From contig NZ_SCNG01000001.1 in the NCBI RefSeq assembly GCF_005503555.1, forward strand, positions 1-64,000: 64,000 nucleotides of DNA, written 5' to 3'. Of this stretch, positions 1 to 8,431 are shown piece after piece. The position numbers and the translations under genes are program-made. Numbering within the stretch: the first letter of the stretch is position 1; every line of letters begins with the position of its first letter. The stretch comes from Rudaea sp. 3F27F6 (GTDB taxonomy: Bacteria; Pseudomonadota; Gammaproteobacteria; Xanthomonadales; Rhodanobacteraceae). The notes under the pieces are model-generated. The model was not told the DNA's origin. It was given only the letters and a program-made list of their open reading frames with translations, and did not search any database.

Positions 1-395
1 CCACCGCCGTATCCACCACCGCCGCCACCGCCGCCATAGCCGCCGCCCTCGCCGCCGCCTTCACGGCCGCCGAGCATCTGCATTTCGTCGGCGACGATCT
101 TGGTCGAGTAGCGCTTGACGCCGTCCTTTTCGTATTCGTCGGTGCGCAGCTTGCCTTCGACGTAGACCTGACGGCCCTTCTTCAGGTATTCGCCGGCGAT
201 TTCGGCGAGACGGCCGAAAAAGTCGACGCGGTGCCATTCAGTGCGCTCCTGCTGTTCGCCGGTCTGCTTGTCTTTCCACGACTCGCTCGTGGCGATGCGG
301 ATGCTCGTGATGGCCGTGCCCGAGGGCGTGTAGCGCGTCTCCGGATCGGCGCCAAGATTGCCCACCAGGATGACTTTGTTGATACCGCGTGCCAT
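1..395 (-). CDS. ssb: Single-stranded DNA-binding protein, C-terminus cut by window edge
   Basis: SSB binds and protects single-stranded DNA during replication, recombination and repair. The visible part starts [15 protein letters not shown] and contains the whole OB fold, including the conserved [20 protein letters not shown] stretch and the [12 protein letters not shown] strand. After about residue 110 it enters a glycine-rich linker (runs of GGG with Tyr) typical of SSB. The acidic C-terminal tip lies outside the window. The ATG is preceded by GGAG with a run of A between. Recognition is certain; only the end is missing. Confidence 0.96.
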   Translation of the reverse strand, partial: MARGINKVILVGNLGADPETRYTPSGTAITSIRIATSESWKDKQTGEQQERTEWHRVDFFGRLAEIAGEYLKKGRQVYVEGKLRTDEYEKDGVKRYSTKIVADEMQMLGGREGGGEGGGYGGGGGGGGYGG

Positions 396-584
396 GTGTT
401 TTTTTCTCCGATCCGGCGCTATTGCTTGAAACAAATGATACCACGCGCACCCGGCCCCGCCGTGGGAAAGCATGGCCTGCCGCGGTAGGAAAATGCCGCC
501 GGCGTGGGGATTTGCCCGAGGCGACGCAAAGACTTCCAGCCGCATGCGGCTGACTTGGCCCACTCCGGCGCATGGTCGCGCAAA

Positions 585-1214
585 CTATGCGCTCAAGTTC
601 TTCAGGGCGATGCGGCCGAGGAACTGCGCATGGATGAAGCTCACGATGTCGTCGCGGATGCGCCGGCGCTGGCGCGGATGCTCGATGTAGTCGAGCGCGC
701 GGTAGAAGCTGTAGTACGTCGTTGCGCGCGTCGCCTGCAGCAGCGTGTCGCGGTCCATACCTCCGAACAGATTCAATTCGGCGAGCTGGTCGGCGCGGTT
801 CGCGGCGATGTCGTTCATGGCATGCTGCAGGATGCGCCGCATGGCCGAGTCGTGGCTGTGCAGTTCGCGCAGACCGACGACGATGGTTTCCGGATGGTCG
901 CGCACGAAATCGAGAAAATACTCCGTCGTACGGATCGTCGCGTCCACAGGGTCGGCCACCTTACTGCGAATTTTCTTCAGTTCCGTCATAAGCCGCAGTG
1001 CGACGCGCTCCGCGGCGAATCGCCCAAGTTCCTCTATGCTTTCGAAATGCCGGTAGAACGTGTTGTGATTGAGGCCGGCCTCGCGCGCAAGCTCGCGCAG
1101 GCCGAGCGAAGACACCGCTCTGCCGTCGCGCGCAGCGAGGCGCACTGCGGCATCGATCAGACGCGCCTTGCCTTCGGGCAGGGGCTCGGCAATAACCGGC
1201 GGCGATTTTTTCAC
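585..1214 (-). CDS. TetR-family regulator, FabR/DesT-like
   Basis: A 209-residue TetR repressor. The N-terminal helix-turn-helix contains SLGLRELAREAGLNHNTFYR followed by HFESIEELG, closely resembling the DNA-binding domain of FabR/DesT, regulators of unsaturated fatty acid synthesis. The C-terminal ligand domain is all-helical and of normal length. I chose the GTG at 1214 because it is preceded by AAGG at suitable spacing and gives a normal TetR N-terminus (MKKSPPVIAEPLPEGKARL). The frame stays open upstream but that part has no protein-like character. A perfect palindrome at 1260-1275 lies just upstream and may be its operator. The lipid target is inferred from family resemblance and the lipid genes nearby. 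Confidence 0.8.
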   Translation of the reverse strand: MKKSPPVIAEPLPEGKARLIDAAVRLAARDGRAVSSLGLRELAREAGLNHNTFYRHFESIEELGRFAAERVALRLMTELKKIRSKVADPVDATIRTTEYFLDFVRDHPETIVVGLRELHSHDSAMRRILQHAMNDIAANRADQLAELNLFGGMDRDTLLQATRATTYYSFYRALDYIEHPRQRRRIRDDIVSFIHAQFLGRIALKNLSA

Positions 1215-1259
1215 TGCAGTCCGCCTTGACAACGAGCAATCAGAGGCATAGCTTTTTTT

Positions 1260-1275
1260 GTATCCAACTGGATAC
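1260..1275. promoter_or_regulatory. Perfect 7+2+7 palindrome, candidate TetR operator
   Basis: GTATCCAACTGGATAC consists of two perfect 7-base arms around AC. It sits 46 bases upstream of the start of the FabR-like repressor gene, where an autoregulatory operator is expected. The site is seen directly; its binding partner is inferred. Confidence 0.5.
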
Positions 1276-1367
1276 CGAGTTCCATTTGCGAAACGACCGG
1301 CTGACAGGAAACACAGAGCGGCTGCAAAGCCACCGGGGATGGCAGGCCTGCCTGCATCCGCCGCCGC

Positions 1368-1760
1368 TTGGTACGCAACCGCGGTCGCCACTGTGCGAGC
1401 CCGACGCAGGAAGCGCAAGTCCCGTTCGTACCGTTTCCGCAGGGCCATATTCGAACCGCGCCGCTGTACGCCACGGCGGCGAAGCCGGGGACATTCTCCC
1501 CGGCGTCGCCTTCGGCCCAAGCCGTCAATCTCTCGGAATCTCGCATGCCGGATGATCTGAAGAAAGTTGCGCTCTCCGCCACTCTCGCAGCAGAGGTGGA
1601 GTTCCTCACGCGTTCGAGTCGGCCGATATCGATTCGCGCGCGCCCGCAATGGCAGACCGTGGATATGGCGGTCGACGTGGAAATCGACCCGGGCCGCGGC
1701 ATTCTCGATTGGGTCACCGCGCTCGGGCTCGAGCCGGTCCATCTGCAACGGGAAAATTGA
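1368..1760 (+). CDS. Doubtful hypothetical protein or gene remnant
   Basis: I do not recognise this product. The frame has G/C-rich third positions like the real genes around it, and from the ATG at 1545 it reads as a plausible 71-residue globular segment (MPDDLKKVALSATLAAEVEF onward, ending GLEPVHLQREN). It has no good start: the upstream candidates are a TTG at 1368 without a ribosome site and the internal ATG at 1545 with only a weak GGAA. The frame is open back to a TGA at 1302. It could be a small gene beginning at 1545, a 5'-truncated remnant, or chance in G+C-rich DNA. Confidence 0.25.
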   Translation: MVRNRGRHCASPTQEAQVPFVPFPQGHIRTAPLYATAAKPGTFSPASPSAQAVNLSESRMPDDLKKVALSATLAAEVEFLTRSSRPISIRARPQWQTVDMAVDVEIDPGRGILDWVTALGLEPVHLQREN

Positions 1761-1801
1761 AACGGCCGCATGGCCGGCCGCGGCGCCCGATTCCATTGAG
1801 G

Positions 1802-2503
1802 CTACTGCGATGCCTCGCCCCAGCCGAGCGGCCGCGGTGGCGGCGTACGTACGCCTTTGCGCGCACGCATATGCATACCGGCATGCTTGATCCACGCCGA
1901 TAGCTGCGCCGGAATGAACTGCGGGCCCGGCATCAGATGCGCGTGACTGATCAAGCCGTGGAGCAAGGCGGTGAACTGGGTGAACAGGGCCTTGATGTCG
2001 GCATTAGAACCCGGCGCAACCGCGAAGTAGTGGTCGATCGCGACGTCGAACACCTCGGCCTGACGCAGCAGTAGCTTGCGCAGCGCTGCGGCCAGAGCCG
2101 CATCGCGCTGACTCGCCGCAAGCAGTTCGTTGTAGGCACGATACAGCTCGGTCGCGAACAACTGCTGCCAGATCGCCTCGACCAGGGCCTGCAGGCGGTC
2201 GTCTTCCTTGGCGACCGACAACATCAGTTCGCCGAGCGTGCGGTAGATGCGTCGCAGCAGATTCTCGGCCGCGTCGATCATCAGGGCCTGCTTGTTCGGG
2301 TAGTGATGCACCTGGGCGCCGCGCGACACCCCGGCGCGACGCACGATCGAGGACAGGGTCGAGCCCGTGTAGCCGTCCTCGGCAAGACTTTCCAGGGTCG
2401 CCGCGAGCAAGCGCTCGCGCATCGCCGCGCTGCGGTCGGACTGCTTGCGCCGCGGTTTCTTCCTGGCCGGCTTCTTCGCCGCTGTGCTCGTTTTTTTCTT
2501 CAT
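1802..2503 (-). CDS. TetR-family regulator divergent from the beta-oxidation cluster
   Basis: A 233-residue TetR repressor that begins with a strongly basic tail (MKKKTSTAAKKPARKKPRRK) before the helix-turn-helix segment TGSTLSSIVRRAGVSRGAQV and HHYPNKQALM. The C-terminal domain is a typical all-helical ligand/dimer domain. The gene is transcribed away from the acyl-CoA dehydrogenase gene, sharing a 177-base intergenic region that contains a promoter and a short inverted repeat. Control of the downstream lipid operon, probably with an acyl-CoA as inducer, is inferred from this arrangement. An ATG 29 bases further upstream is possible, but the one at 2503 gives the basic tail directly. Confidence 0.8.
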   Translation of the reverse strand: MKKKTSTAAKKPARKKPRRKQSDRSAAMRERLLAATLESLAEDGYTGSTLSSIVRRAGVSRGAQVHHYPNKQALMIDAAENLLRRIYRTLGELMLSVAKEDDRLQALVEAIWQQLFATELYRAYNELLAASQRDAALAAALRKLLLRQAEVFDVAIDHYFAVAPGSNADIKALFTQFTALLHGLISHAHLMPGPQFIPAQLSAWIKHAGMHMRARKGVRTPPPRPLGWGEASQ

Positions 2504-2603
2504 CGATCGCTTTCCCAAAAGCGCTTCGGACATCGGCAGGAGCGCGGCGCTAGTGTGCAGTTTTCCATCTGCATCGGCCAGCCCGCCGCGGACGCGGCGC
2601 GAC

Positions 2604-2632
2604 TTGACTTCGCTTTCCGCCGCGGATATTTT
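2604..2632 (+). promoter_or_regulatory. Sigma-70-type promoter of the beta-oxidation operon
   Basis: TTGACT (2604-2609) and TATTTT (2627-2632) are separated by exactly 17 bases. Transcription would start near 2639, about 40 bases before the GTG of the acyl-CoA dehydrogenase and directly next to the inverted repeat at 2645-2656. Confidence 0.55.
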
Positions 2633-2644
2633 CGCATTTACATA

Positions 2645-2656
2645 CAGTCCAGACTG
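2645..2656. promoter_or_regulatory. Candidate repressor site at the operon start
   Basis: CAGTCCAGACTG has perfect 5-base arms around CA. It lies a few bases downstream of the predicted transcription start, an ideal place for a repressor such as the divergent TetR protein. Its short length makes chance occurrence possible. Confidence 0.4.
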
Positions 2657-2680
2657 CAAAATATTTCGCAGGAACCGTAC

Positions 2681-3820
2681 GTGATCCCGAGAACCCTGTT
2701 CAAGCCCGAGCACGACGAGTTCCGCCGCAACGTGCGGCGCTTTCTCGAAACCGAGTGCACCCCGCACCGCGAGCGATGGGAAGAGCAGCAGCACGTCGAC
2801 CGCGCGATCTGGAACCGCGCCGGCTCGCTCGGCATGTTGTGCATGACCATGCCCGAGGAATACGGTGGCGCCGGCGCGGACCGCGCGTTCAGCGTCGTGC
2901 TCATGGAAGAGCTGATGTACGCCGGCAACAGCAGCATCGGCTTCGTCCTGCACAACGATATCGTCGCCAACTATCTCAATAATTTCGGCAGCGACGCACA
3001 GAAGCGGCTATGGCTGCCGCAGATGGCGAACGGCGAGGTCGTCGGCGCGATCGCGATGACTGAGCCGGGCACCGGTTCCGACCTGCAGGCGGTCAAGACC
3101 AGGGCGATCGTCGACGGCGACGACTACGTGATCAACGGCTCGAAGATCTTCATCACCAACGGCTATCTGTGCGATCTCGTCGTCGTCGTCGCCAAGACCG
3201 GCGACGCCACGGGCGGCGCAGAAAACGTCTCCCTGCTTCTGGTCGAGGCCGATCGCAAGGGCTTCGGCAAGGGCAAGCCGTTGAAGAAGATCGGCATGAA
3301 AGGCCAGGACACTTGCGAGCTGTTCTTCGACGACGTGCGCGTGCCGCGCGCGAACCTGCTCGGCGACGAGGGCACCGGCTTCTTCGCCCTGATGAAGGAG
3401 CTCGCCTGGGAACGCCTAATCATTGCGATCAACGCCATCGCGGCGTGCGAAGCGGCGATCGCCTGGACGCTCGACTACGCGCGCAGCCGCAAGGTATTCG
3501 GCAAACCGGTCGCGAGCTACCAGCATTCGCGCTTCAAACTCGCCGAACTGAAAGCGGAAACCGCGATCGGCCGCGTCTTCGTCGATCGCTGCATCGAACA
3601 GGTACTGGCCGGCGAATTGAGCGTCGAAGCCGCGGCCGCGGCGAAATACTGGACCACCGATCTGCAAGGCAAGGTGATGGACGAATGCCTGCAACTGCAC
3701 GGCGGCTACGGCTACATGCTCGAATACCCGATCGCACGCGCCTGGGCCGACTCGCGCGCGCAGCGCATCTACGGCGGCACGAATGAGATCATGAAAGAGC
3801 TGATTGCCAGGAGTATGTGA
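2681..3820 (+). CDS. Acyl-CoA dehydrogenase, long/branched-chain type
   Basis: A 379-residue FAD enzyme that introduces the first double bond into an acyl-CoA in beta-oxidation. Family signatures are AIAMTEPGTGSDLQAVKT near residue 125 and the C-terminal LHGGYGYMLEYPIARAWADS. At the place where medium-chain enzymes have the catalytic Glu (IYEGT), this protein has Gly365 (IYGGT). A Glu is instead present in the helix G sequence ELAWERLII (Glu244), as in isovaleryl- and long-chain acyl-CoA dehydrogenases, so a long or branched substrate is favoured. Start is GTG at 2681 with AGGAA eight bases upstream. It is the first gene of the operon; 422 bases of repeat-containing spacer separate it from the next. 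Confidence 0.9.
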   Translation: MIPRTLFKPEHDEFRRNVRRFLETECTPHRERWEEQQHVDRAIWNRAGSLGMLCMTMPEEYGGAGADRAFSVVLMEELMYAGNSSIGFVLHNDIVANYLNNFGSDAQKRLWLPQMANGEVVGAIAMTEPGTGSDLQAVKTRAIVDGDDYVINGSKIFITNGYLCDLVVVVAKTGDATGGAENVSLLLVEADRKGFGKGKPLKKIGMKGQDTCELFFDDVRVPRANLLGDEGTGFFALMKELAWERLIIAINAIAACEAAIAWTLDYARSRKVFGKPVASYQHSRFKLAELKAETAIGRVFVDRCIEQVLAGELSVEAAAAAKYWTTDLQGKVMDECLQLHGGYGYMLEYPIARAWADSRAQRIYGGTNEIMKELIARSM

Positions 3821-3825
3821 GGGCC

Positions 3826-3863
3826 GGGATTCGGGATTCGGGATTCGGGATTCGGGATTCGGG
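3826..3863 (+). repeat. Tandem GGGATTC repeat, five copies
   Basis: Five perfect head-to-tail copies of the 7-mer GGGATTC followed by GGG, starting six bases after the acyl-CoA dehydrogenase stop. Related GGGATT units recur at 50757-50851 and, degenerate, at the start of lptE. Confidence 0.9.
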
Positions 3864-4075
3864 AAGAGCTTAAAGTCTTGCGCTTTTGATCTCTGCTCGA
3901 TCTTTTTATTCTTCGGGTCCCCGTCTGCCGCGGCGAGGGCATGACGAAAAGGCCCGCAGGGTCGGCGCGATGGATCGCGCCGATTCCGCTGCCAGTACAG
4001 GGACGTGCAGTCAGCGAACCCGGCATGTCCTCGCGAACCGCCGCAGGCGGCGCGGCATCCGGGCGCATTCTCTTT

Positions 4076-4111
4076 GGTGACTTTCTCTTGTGCGAGCAAG
4101 AGAAAGTCACC
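4076..4111. repeat. Perfect 15-bp inverted repeat with 6-nt loop
   Basis: Arms GGTGACTTTCTCTTG (4076-4090) and its exact complement (4097-4111) flank the loop TGCGAG. There is no T-run, so it is not a standard terminator. The arms resemble those of the palindrome at 16187-16214 (both read GGTnAC then TTTCT), suggesting a dispersed element family. Confidence 0.85.
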
Positions 4112-4242
4112 CGCTCGCGGGATGCGAGCGGAAAAACGAATGGACGCGCCCGCCGATTGGACATACCTGCACACAGAGTCAGATAGAAGAGCCCAAGATA
4201 CCAACCTCGTCGAAACGACGAGCCAGAACCACCGAGGACAAG

Positions 4243-6873
4243 ATGACGCAGCAATTGAGATACGACGGCAAAGTCGCCGTCATCACCGGCGCCGGCAATG
4301 GTCTCGGGCGCGCCTACGCGCTGATGCTCGGCGCGCGTGGTGCCAAGGTCGTGGTCAACGACCTCGGCGGCGGCGCGTTCGGCGACGGGAAATCGTCGAA
4401 CGCCGCGGACACGGTCGTCGATGAGATCAAGGCACTCGGCGGTCAAGCGATCGCGAACTACGACTCCGTAACCGACGGCGACAAAATCGTGAAAACCGCG
4501 CTCGACGCATTCGGCACGGTCGACATCGTCATCAACAACGCCGGCATCCTGCGCGACATCAGCTTCGCTAAGATGAGCGACGATGACTGGAATCGCATCT
4601 ATCAGGTGCACGTCTACGGCGCCTACAAGGTGACGCACGCGGCGTGGCCGGTGCTGCGCGAGAAGAACTATGGGCGCATCATTTTCACCGCGTCGGCTGC
4701 AGGCATCTACGGCAATTTCGGCCAGGCCAACTACAGCATGGCCAAGCTCGGCTTGCACGGTTTCGCCCAGACACTCGCCGAGGAAGGCCGCAGCAAAGGC
4801 ATCCACGTCAACACGATCGCGCCGATCGCCGCCTCGCGCCTGACCGAGACGATTCTGCCCCCCGACGTGCTCGCCAAGCTCAGCCCCGACTACGTCAGCC
4901 CGCTGGTCGGCTGGCTCTGTCACGAGGACTGCGCCGAGACCAAGGGCTTGTTCGAAGTCGGCGCGGGTTTTGTCGGCAAGCTGCGCTGGGAGCGCAGCGA
5001 GGGCCACTTCTTCCATGCCGGGCGCAAGATCGACGTCGAGAACGTCGCCGCCGCCTGGAACGAGATCGGCGACTTCACGCGCAAGAACGAACATCCGGCG
5101 GCGATGGCCGAAGCCTTCGCGCCGCTGCTCGCCCGCGTCGACAAGCCGAGCCTCGGCGGCAACGAATACATCGATCTCGACGAAGCACTTGCGGCCAAGC
5201 TCGAATCGGAATCGAGCTACGACGAACGCGACCTCGCCCTCTACGCGCTCGGCATCGGCGCGGCGCGCGACGCACTCGACGCGAACGAACTGAAGTTCGC
5301 CTACGAACTCGGCGACGGCTTCCAGGCGCTGCCGACCTACGCGGTGATTCCGCCGACCAGCGCGATGCTGGCGATGGTCAAGGAAGGCCGCTCGGTGCCG
5401 GGCATCCGCTTCGGCCTCGAAACCGTTCTGCACGGCGAGCAGTACACTGAAGTGTTCCGCCCGCTGCCGCCGAAGGCGAAGCTGCGTCACGTGTTCAAGG
5501 TCAAGGCCGCCTATGACAAGGCGCCGAATGCGGTCGTCGTGTTCGCGACGGAGACCTTCGACGAGAGCGGCGAACGACTCGCCTACAACGAGATGAGCGC
5601 GTTCGTGCGCGGCGCCGGCGGCTGGGGCGGCGAGCGCGGTCCGGCGGGCGAGATCAATGTGCCGCCGGCGCGCGAAGCGGATGCGACGCTCGAAGAGCGC
5701 GTCGATGCGAACCAGGCGCTGCTGTACCGGTTGTCCGGCGACTGGAATCCGCTGCACGCCGATCCGGCCTTCGCCCAGGCGTTCGGTTTCGAGAAGCCGA
5801 TCCTGCACGGCCTGTGCACCTTCGGCATCGCCGGGCGTCACGTGGTCCGCGCATTCTGTGCGGGCGACGCACGCAAGTTCAAAAGTATAAAAGTGCGCTT
5901 CGCCGAAAGCGTGTATCCAGGGGAGACCCTCGTCACGCGCATGTGGAAGGAGTCGGACACGCGCATCGTCTTCGAAACGCGCGTCAAGGAGCGCGACAAA
6001 GTCGTGCTGCGCAATGCGGCGGTCGAACTGTACCGCGAGATTCCGCAGATTCAGGCCAAGCCGGCCGTCGCCGAAGCCACACCTCGGACCGAAGCGGCGA
6101 CCACTGCGACTGCGCTGTCCGCCGCTGATGTTTTCGCTGCGATCGGCAAACATCTGGCCTTGCACAAGGGCCTTGGCGACCAGATCAAGACCTCGTTCCA
6201 ATTCGACCTGTGCGCGCCCGACTCGACCTGGACGCTCGACCTCAAGTCGGGCGACGGCGCGGTCAGACAAGGGCCGGCCGACAAGCCCGACACCACGCTG
6301 AGCCTGAGCCACGCCGATTTCATCGACATGTCGACCGGCAAGGTCGATCCGAACAAACTCTACTTCGGCGGCAAGCTCAAGATCGCCGGCAACGTGATGG
6401 CCTCGCAGAAGCTCGGCTTTCTGCAGAAGATCGATCCGAAACTGCTGCGGGATATCGTCGCTCAGCGCGGCGAGAACGCAGTGCCTGCCGCAGCCGCCCC
6501 TGCCGCGCATGCGGTGGAATCGGCGCAGGCCGCGGCGCAAGCGAGCGCCGCCGCGCCGCTCTTCGCTGCGCTTGCCGACAAGCTGAAGACGAATCCGAAG
6601 GCCGCCGACGGTCTCGGCGGCCGCGTCGTCGTGTTCAAGCTGCGCGATCCCGATGCTAGCTGGGTGATCGACCTGTCGGGCAAGACACCGAAGGTCGAAC
6701 TAGGCGAGAACGCGCAGGCGACAGCCGTATTCGGTCTGTCCGACGCCGATTTCATCGCCCTCGCCAAAGGCAACGCCGATGCGCGCGACCTGTATCAGCG
6801 CGGCAGCCTGCGCGTCGACGGTGACATGCGCCTCGCGCACGAACTCGATTTCCTCAAAGGAACACACTCATGA
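4243..6873 (+). CDS. MFE-2-type multifunctional enzyme with two SCP2 domains
   Basis: An 876-residue fusion matching the domain order of eukaryotic peroxisomal D-bifunctional protein (HSD17B4). Residues 1-300 are a short-chain dehydrogenase (TGAGNGLG at 15-22; catalytic Tyr164 and Lys168 in YSMAK). A double hot-dog enoyl-CoA hydratase 2 follows, with the signature SGDWNPLH (Asp500, His505) and [10 protein letters not shown]. Two successive sterol-carrier-protein-2 domains end the protein (about 627-740 and 770-876), whereas the animal enzyme has one. Expected reactions are hydration of trans-2-enoyl-CoA to (3R)-hydroxyacyl-CoA and its NAD-dependent oxidation. GAGGA precedes the ATG at 4243. 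The stop overlaps the thiolase start. Confidence 0.93.
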   Translation: MTQQLRYDGKVAVITGAGNGLGRAYALMLGARGAKVVVNDLGGGAFGDGKSSNAADTVVDEIKALGGQAIANYDSVTDGDKIVKTALDAFGTVDIVINNAGILRDISFAKMSDDDWNRIYQVHVYGAYKVTHAAWPVLREKNYGRIIFTASAAGIYGNFGQANYSMAKLGLHGFAQTLAEEGRSKGIHVNTIAPIAASRLTETILPPDVLAKLSPDYVSPLVGWLCHEDCAETKGLFEVGAGFVGKLRWERSEGHFFHAGRKIDVENVAAAWNEIGDFTRKNEHPAAMAEAFAPLLARVDKPSLGGNEYIDLDEALAAKLESESSYDERDLALYALGIGAARDALDANELKFAYELGDGFQALPTYAVIPPTSAMLAMVKEGRSVPGIRFGLETVLHGEQYTEVFRPLPPKAKLRHVFKVKAAYDKAPNAVVVFATETFDESGERLAYNEMSAFVRGAGGWGGERGPAGEINVPPAREADATLEERVDANQALLYRLSGDWNPLHADPAFAQAFGFEKPILHGLCTFGIAGRHVVRAFCAGDARKFKSIKVRFAESVYPGETLVTRMWKESDTRIVFETRVKERDKVVLRNAAVELYREIPQIQAKPAVAEATPRTEAATTATALSAADVFAAIGKHLALHKGLGDQIKTSFQFDLCAPDSTWTLDLKSGDGAVRQGPADKPDTTLSLSHADFIDMSTGKVDPNKLYFGGKLKIAGNVMASQKLGFLQKIDPKLLRDIVAQRGENAVPAAAAPAAHAVESAQAAAQASAAAPLFAALADKLKTNPKAADGLGGRVVVFKLRDPDASWVIDLSGKTPKVELGENAQATAVFGLSDADFIALAKGNADARDLYQRGSLRVDGDMRLAHELDFLKGTHS

Positions 6874-8051
6874 AACGCAAAGTCAACGTGATCGGCGTCG
6901 GCATGACCAAGTTTGCCAAGCCCGGCGCGAGTCCCGAGTATTACGAGATGGCGCGCGACGCGGGCCGTATCGCGCTCGAAGACGCCGGCATCGAGTACCG
7001 CGAAATCGCACAGGCTTACGTCGGCTACGTTTATGGCGATTCGACCTGCGGCCAGCGCGCCGTCTACGAACTCGGCCTCACCGGCATCCCGGTCGTCAAC
7101 GTCAACAACAATTGTTCGACCGGATCGACCGCGCTCTACCTCGCCCGCCAGGCGATCGAAGGCGGTCTTGCCGAGTGCGTGCTCGCGCTCGGCTTCGAGC
7201 AGATGGAGAAAGGCGCGCTCAACTCGAAGTTCAACGACCGCGAAACGCCGCTCGGCAAGTTCGCCCAGGTGATGAACGACGTGCAAGGCATGAACGGCGC
7301 GCCAGTGGCAGCGCAGATGTTCGGCGGCGCGGGCCGCGAGTACCGCTGGCGGCACGGCACGAAGAAGGAAACCTTCGGCAAGATTTCGGAGAAGGCGCGC
7401 CGGCATGCGGCGAACAATCCCTACGCGCTGTTCAATCAGCCGCTGACCCTCGACCAGATCATGGCTTCCGACGAAGTGTTCGATCCGCTGACGCGCTTCC
7501 AATGCTGCCCACCGACCTGCGGCGCTGCGGCGGCCGTGCTGTGCTCGGACGAATTCGCGGCCAAGCACAGCATCGCCAAGCCCGTGTACATCGCCGCGCA
7601 GAGCATGACGACGGACTATGCGACTTCGTTCGAGCCGCAGAGCATGATCAAGATGGTCGGCTTCGACATGAGCCGCAGTGCAGCGAAGCAGGTCTACGAC
7701 CAAGCCGGCCTCGGCCCCGAAGACGTCGACGTGGTCGAACTGCACGACTGCTTCACCGCCAACGAATTGCTGACCTACGAAGCGCTCGGCCTGTGCAAGG
7801 ACGGCGAAGCGGAAAAATTCATCTGGGACGGCGACAACACCTACGGCGGCCGCTACGTGACCAACCCTTCGGGCGGCCTGCTCTCCAAAGGCCACCCGCT
7901 CGGCGCGACCGGGCTGGCGCAGTGCACCGAGCTTGTCTGGCAATTGCGCGGCACGGCCGACAAGCGCCAGGTCGCAGGCGCGCGCGTCGCCCTGCAGCAC
8001 AATCTCGGCCTCGGTGGCGCGTGCGTCGTCACTATGTATCGCAACGATTGA
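6870..8051 (+). CDS. SCPx-type lipid-transfer thiolase
   Basis: A 393-residue thiolase of the SCP-x/lipid-transfer group, expected to cleave 3-oxoacyl-CoA (including 2-methyl-branched forms) with CoA. The nucleophilic Cys82 sits in [11 protein letters not shown]. His residues are in HDCFTANEL and in the C-terminal [10 protein letters not shown] (His342), and the oxyanion segment is [10 protein letters not shown]. Unlike animal SCPx it carries no SCP2 domain; that domain is encoded by the next gene. The ATG lies inside the preceding stop codon (ATGA) with AAGGAA upstream, so translation is coupled to the MFE-2 gene. Confidence 0.93.
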   Translation: MKRKVNVIGVGMTKFAKPGASPEYYEMARDAGRIALEDAGIEYREIAQAYVGYVYGDSTCGQRAVYELGLTGIPVVNVNNNCSTGSTALYLARQAIEGGLAECVLALGFEQMEKGALNSKFNDRETPLGKFAQVMNDVQGMNGAPVAAQMFGGAGREYRWRHGTKKETFGKISEKARRHAANNPYALFNQPLTLDQIMASDEVFDPLTRFQCCPPTCGAAAAVLCSDEFAAKHSIAKPVYIAAQSMTTDYATSFEPQSMIKMVGFDMSRSAAKQVYDQAGLGPEDVDVVELHDCFTANELLTYEALGLCKDGEAEKFIWDGDNTYGGRYVTNPSGGLLSKGHPLGATGLAQCTELVWQLRGTADKRQVAGARVALQHNLGLGGACVVTMYRND

Positions 8052-8106
8052 TTTGTTTGTTCCCGCGCCGCTGCGCCGGCGCTCATTGCAACCTTGAGGA
8101 AACCCG

Positions 8107-8427
8107 ATGGACGCCAATACCCTCGTGCAGCAACTCCCGAAAGCCTTCCGCCCGGCCGAAGCGGCCGGCAAGTCGCACACGATCCAGCTCAACATTTCGC
8201 AGCCGGCCTATGCGGTCATCGAGAACGGGGCATGCTCGATCCATTCCGGCACGGCGCCGAAGAGCGATCTGACCTTGACCGTGTCGGACGAAAATTTCGT
8301 CGAGCTGATGCAGGGCCGGCTCAACGGCGTCGCCGCATTCATGAGCGGCAAGCTCAAGGCGTCGGGTGACCTGATGCTCGCGCAGCGGCTGTCGAAGATT
8401 TTCGACGCGAGCGCGCTGCAAGGCTGA
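8107..8427 (+). CDS. Stand-alone SCP2 sterol-carrier domain protein
   Basis: A 106-residue protein consisting of a single SCP2 fold: an N-terminal helix, then strands (HTIQLNISQPAYAVIENG) and the typical SDLTLTVSDENFVELMQGRL, ending with KASGDLMLAQRLSKIF. SCP2 domains bind fatty acyl-CoA or sterols in a hydrophobic tunnel and present them to enzymes. A good TTGAGGAAA ribosome site precedes the ATG. This is the third SCP2 module in three consecutive genes; supply of substrate to the neighbouring enzymes is inferred. Confidence 0.9.
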   Translation: MDANTLVQQLPKAFRPAEAAGKSHTIQLNISQPAYAVIENGACSIHSGTAPKSDLTLTVSDENFVELMQGRLNGVAAFMSGKLKASGDLMLAQRLSKIFDASALQG

Positions 8428-8431
8428 TCGC

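Larger units (their letters stand above)
1215..1801. other. Long spacer between two TetR genes
   Basis: This 587-base stretch holds the upstream region of the 585-1214 repressor (including the palindrome at 1260-1275), a poly-T run at 1253-1259, and a plus-strand reading frame open from 1305 to 1760 that is listed separately as a doubtful gene or gene remnant. I see no RNA gene, terminator or repeat here. Confidence 0.5.
3821..4242. other. Repeat-bearing spacer inside the lipid operon
   Basis: No gene is supported in these 422 bases. They hold the GGGATTC array (3826-3863), a G+C-rich stretch without coding character, and a perfect 15-base inverted repeat (4076-4111). The arrangement suggests insertion of small non-coding elements between the dehydrogenase and the MFE-2 gene, which could act as an internal processing or attenuation point. 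Confidence 0.6.

Noticed and set aside
3826-3863. GGGATTC array as a CRISPR
   Set aside because: The units are 7 bases and contiguous, with no spacers.
3769-6540. Minus-strand open frame of 923 codons opposite the MFE-2 gene
   Set aside because: Complement of a clear multidomain enzyme; no motifs of its own.
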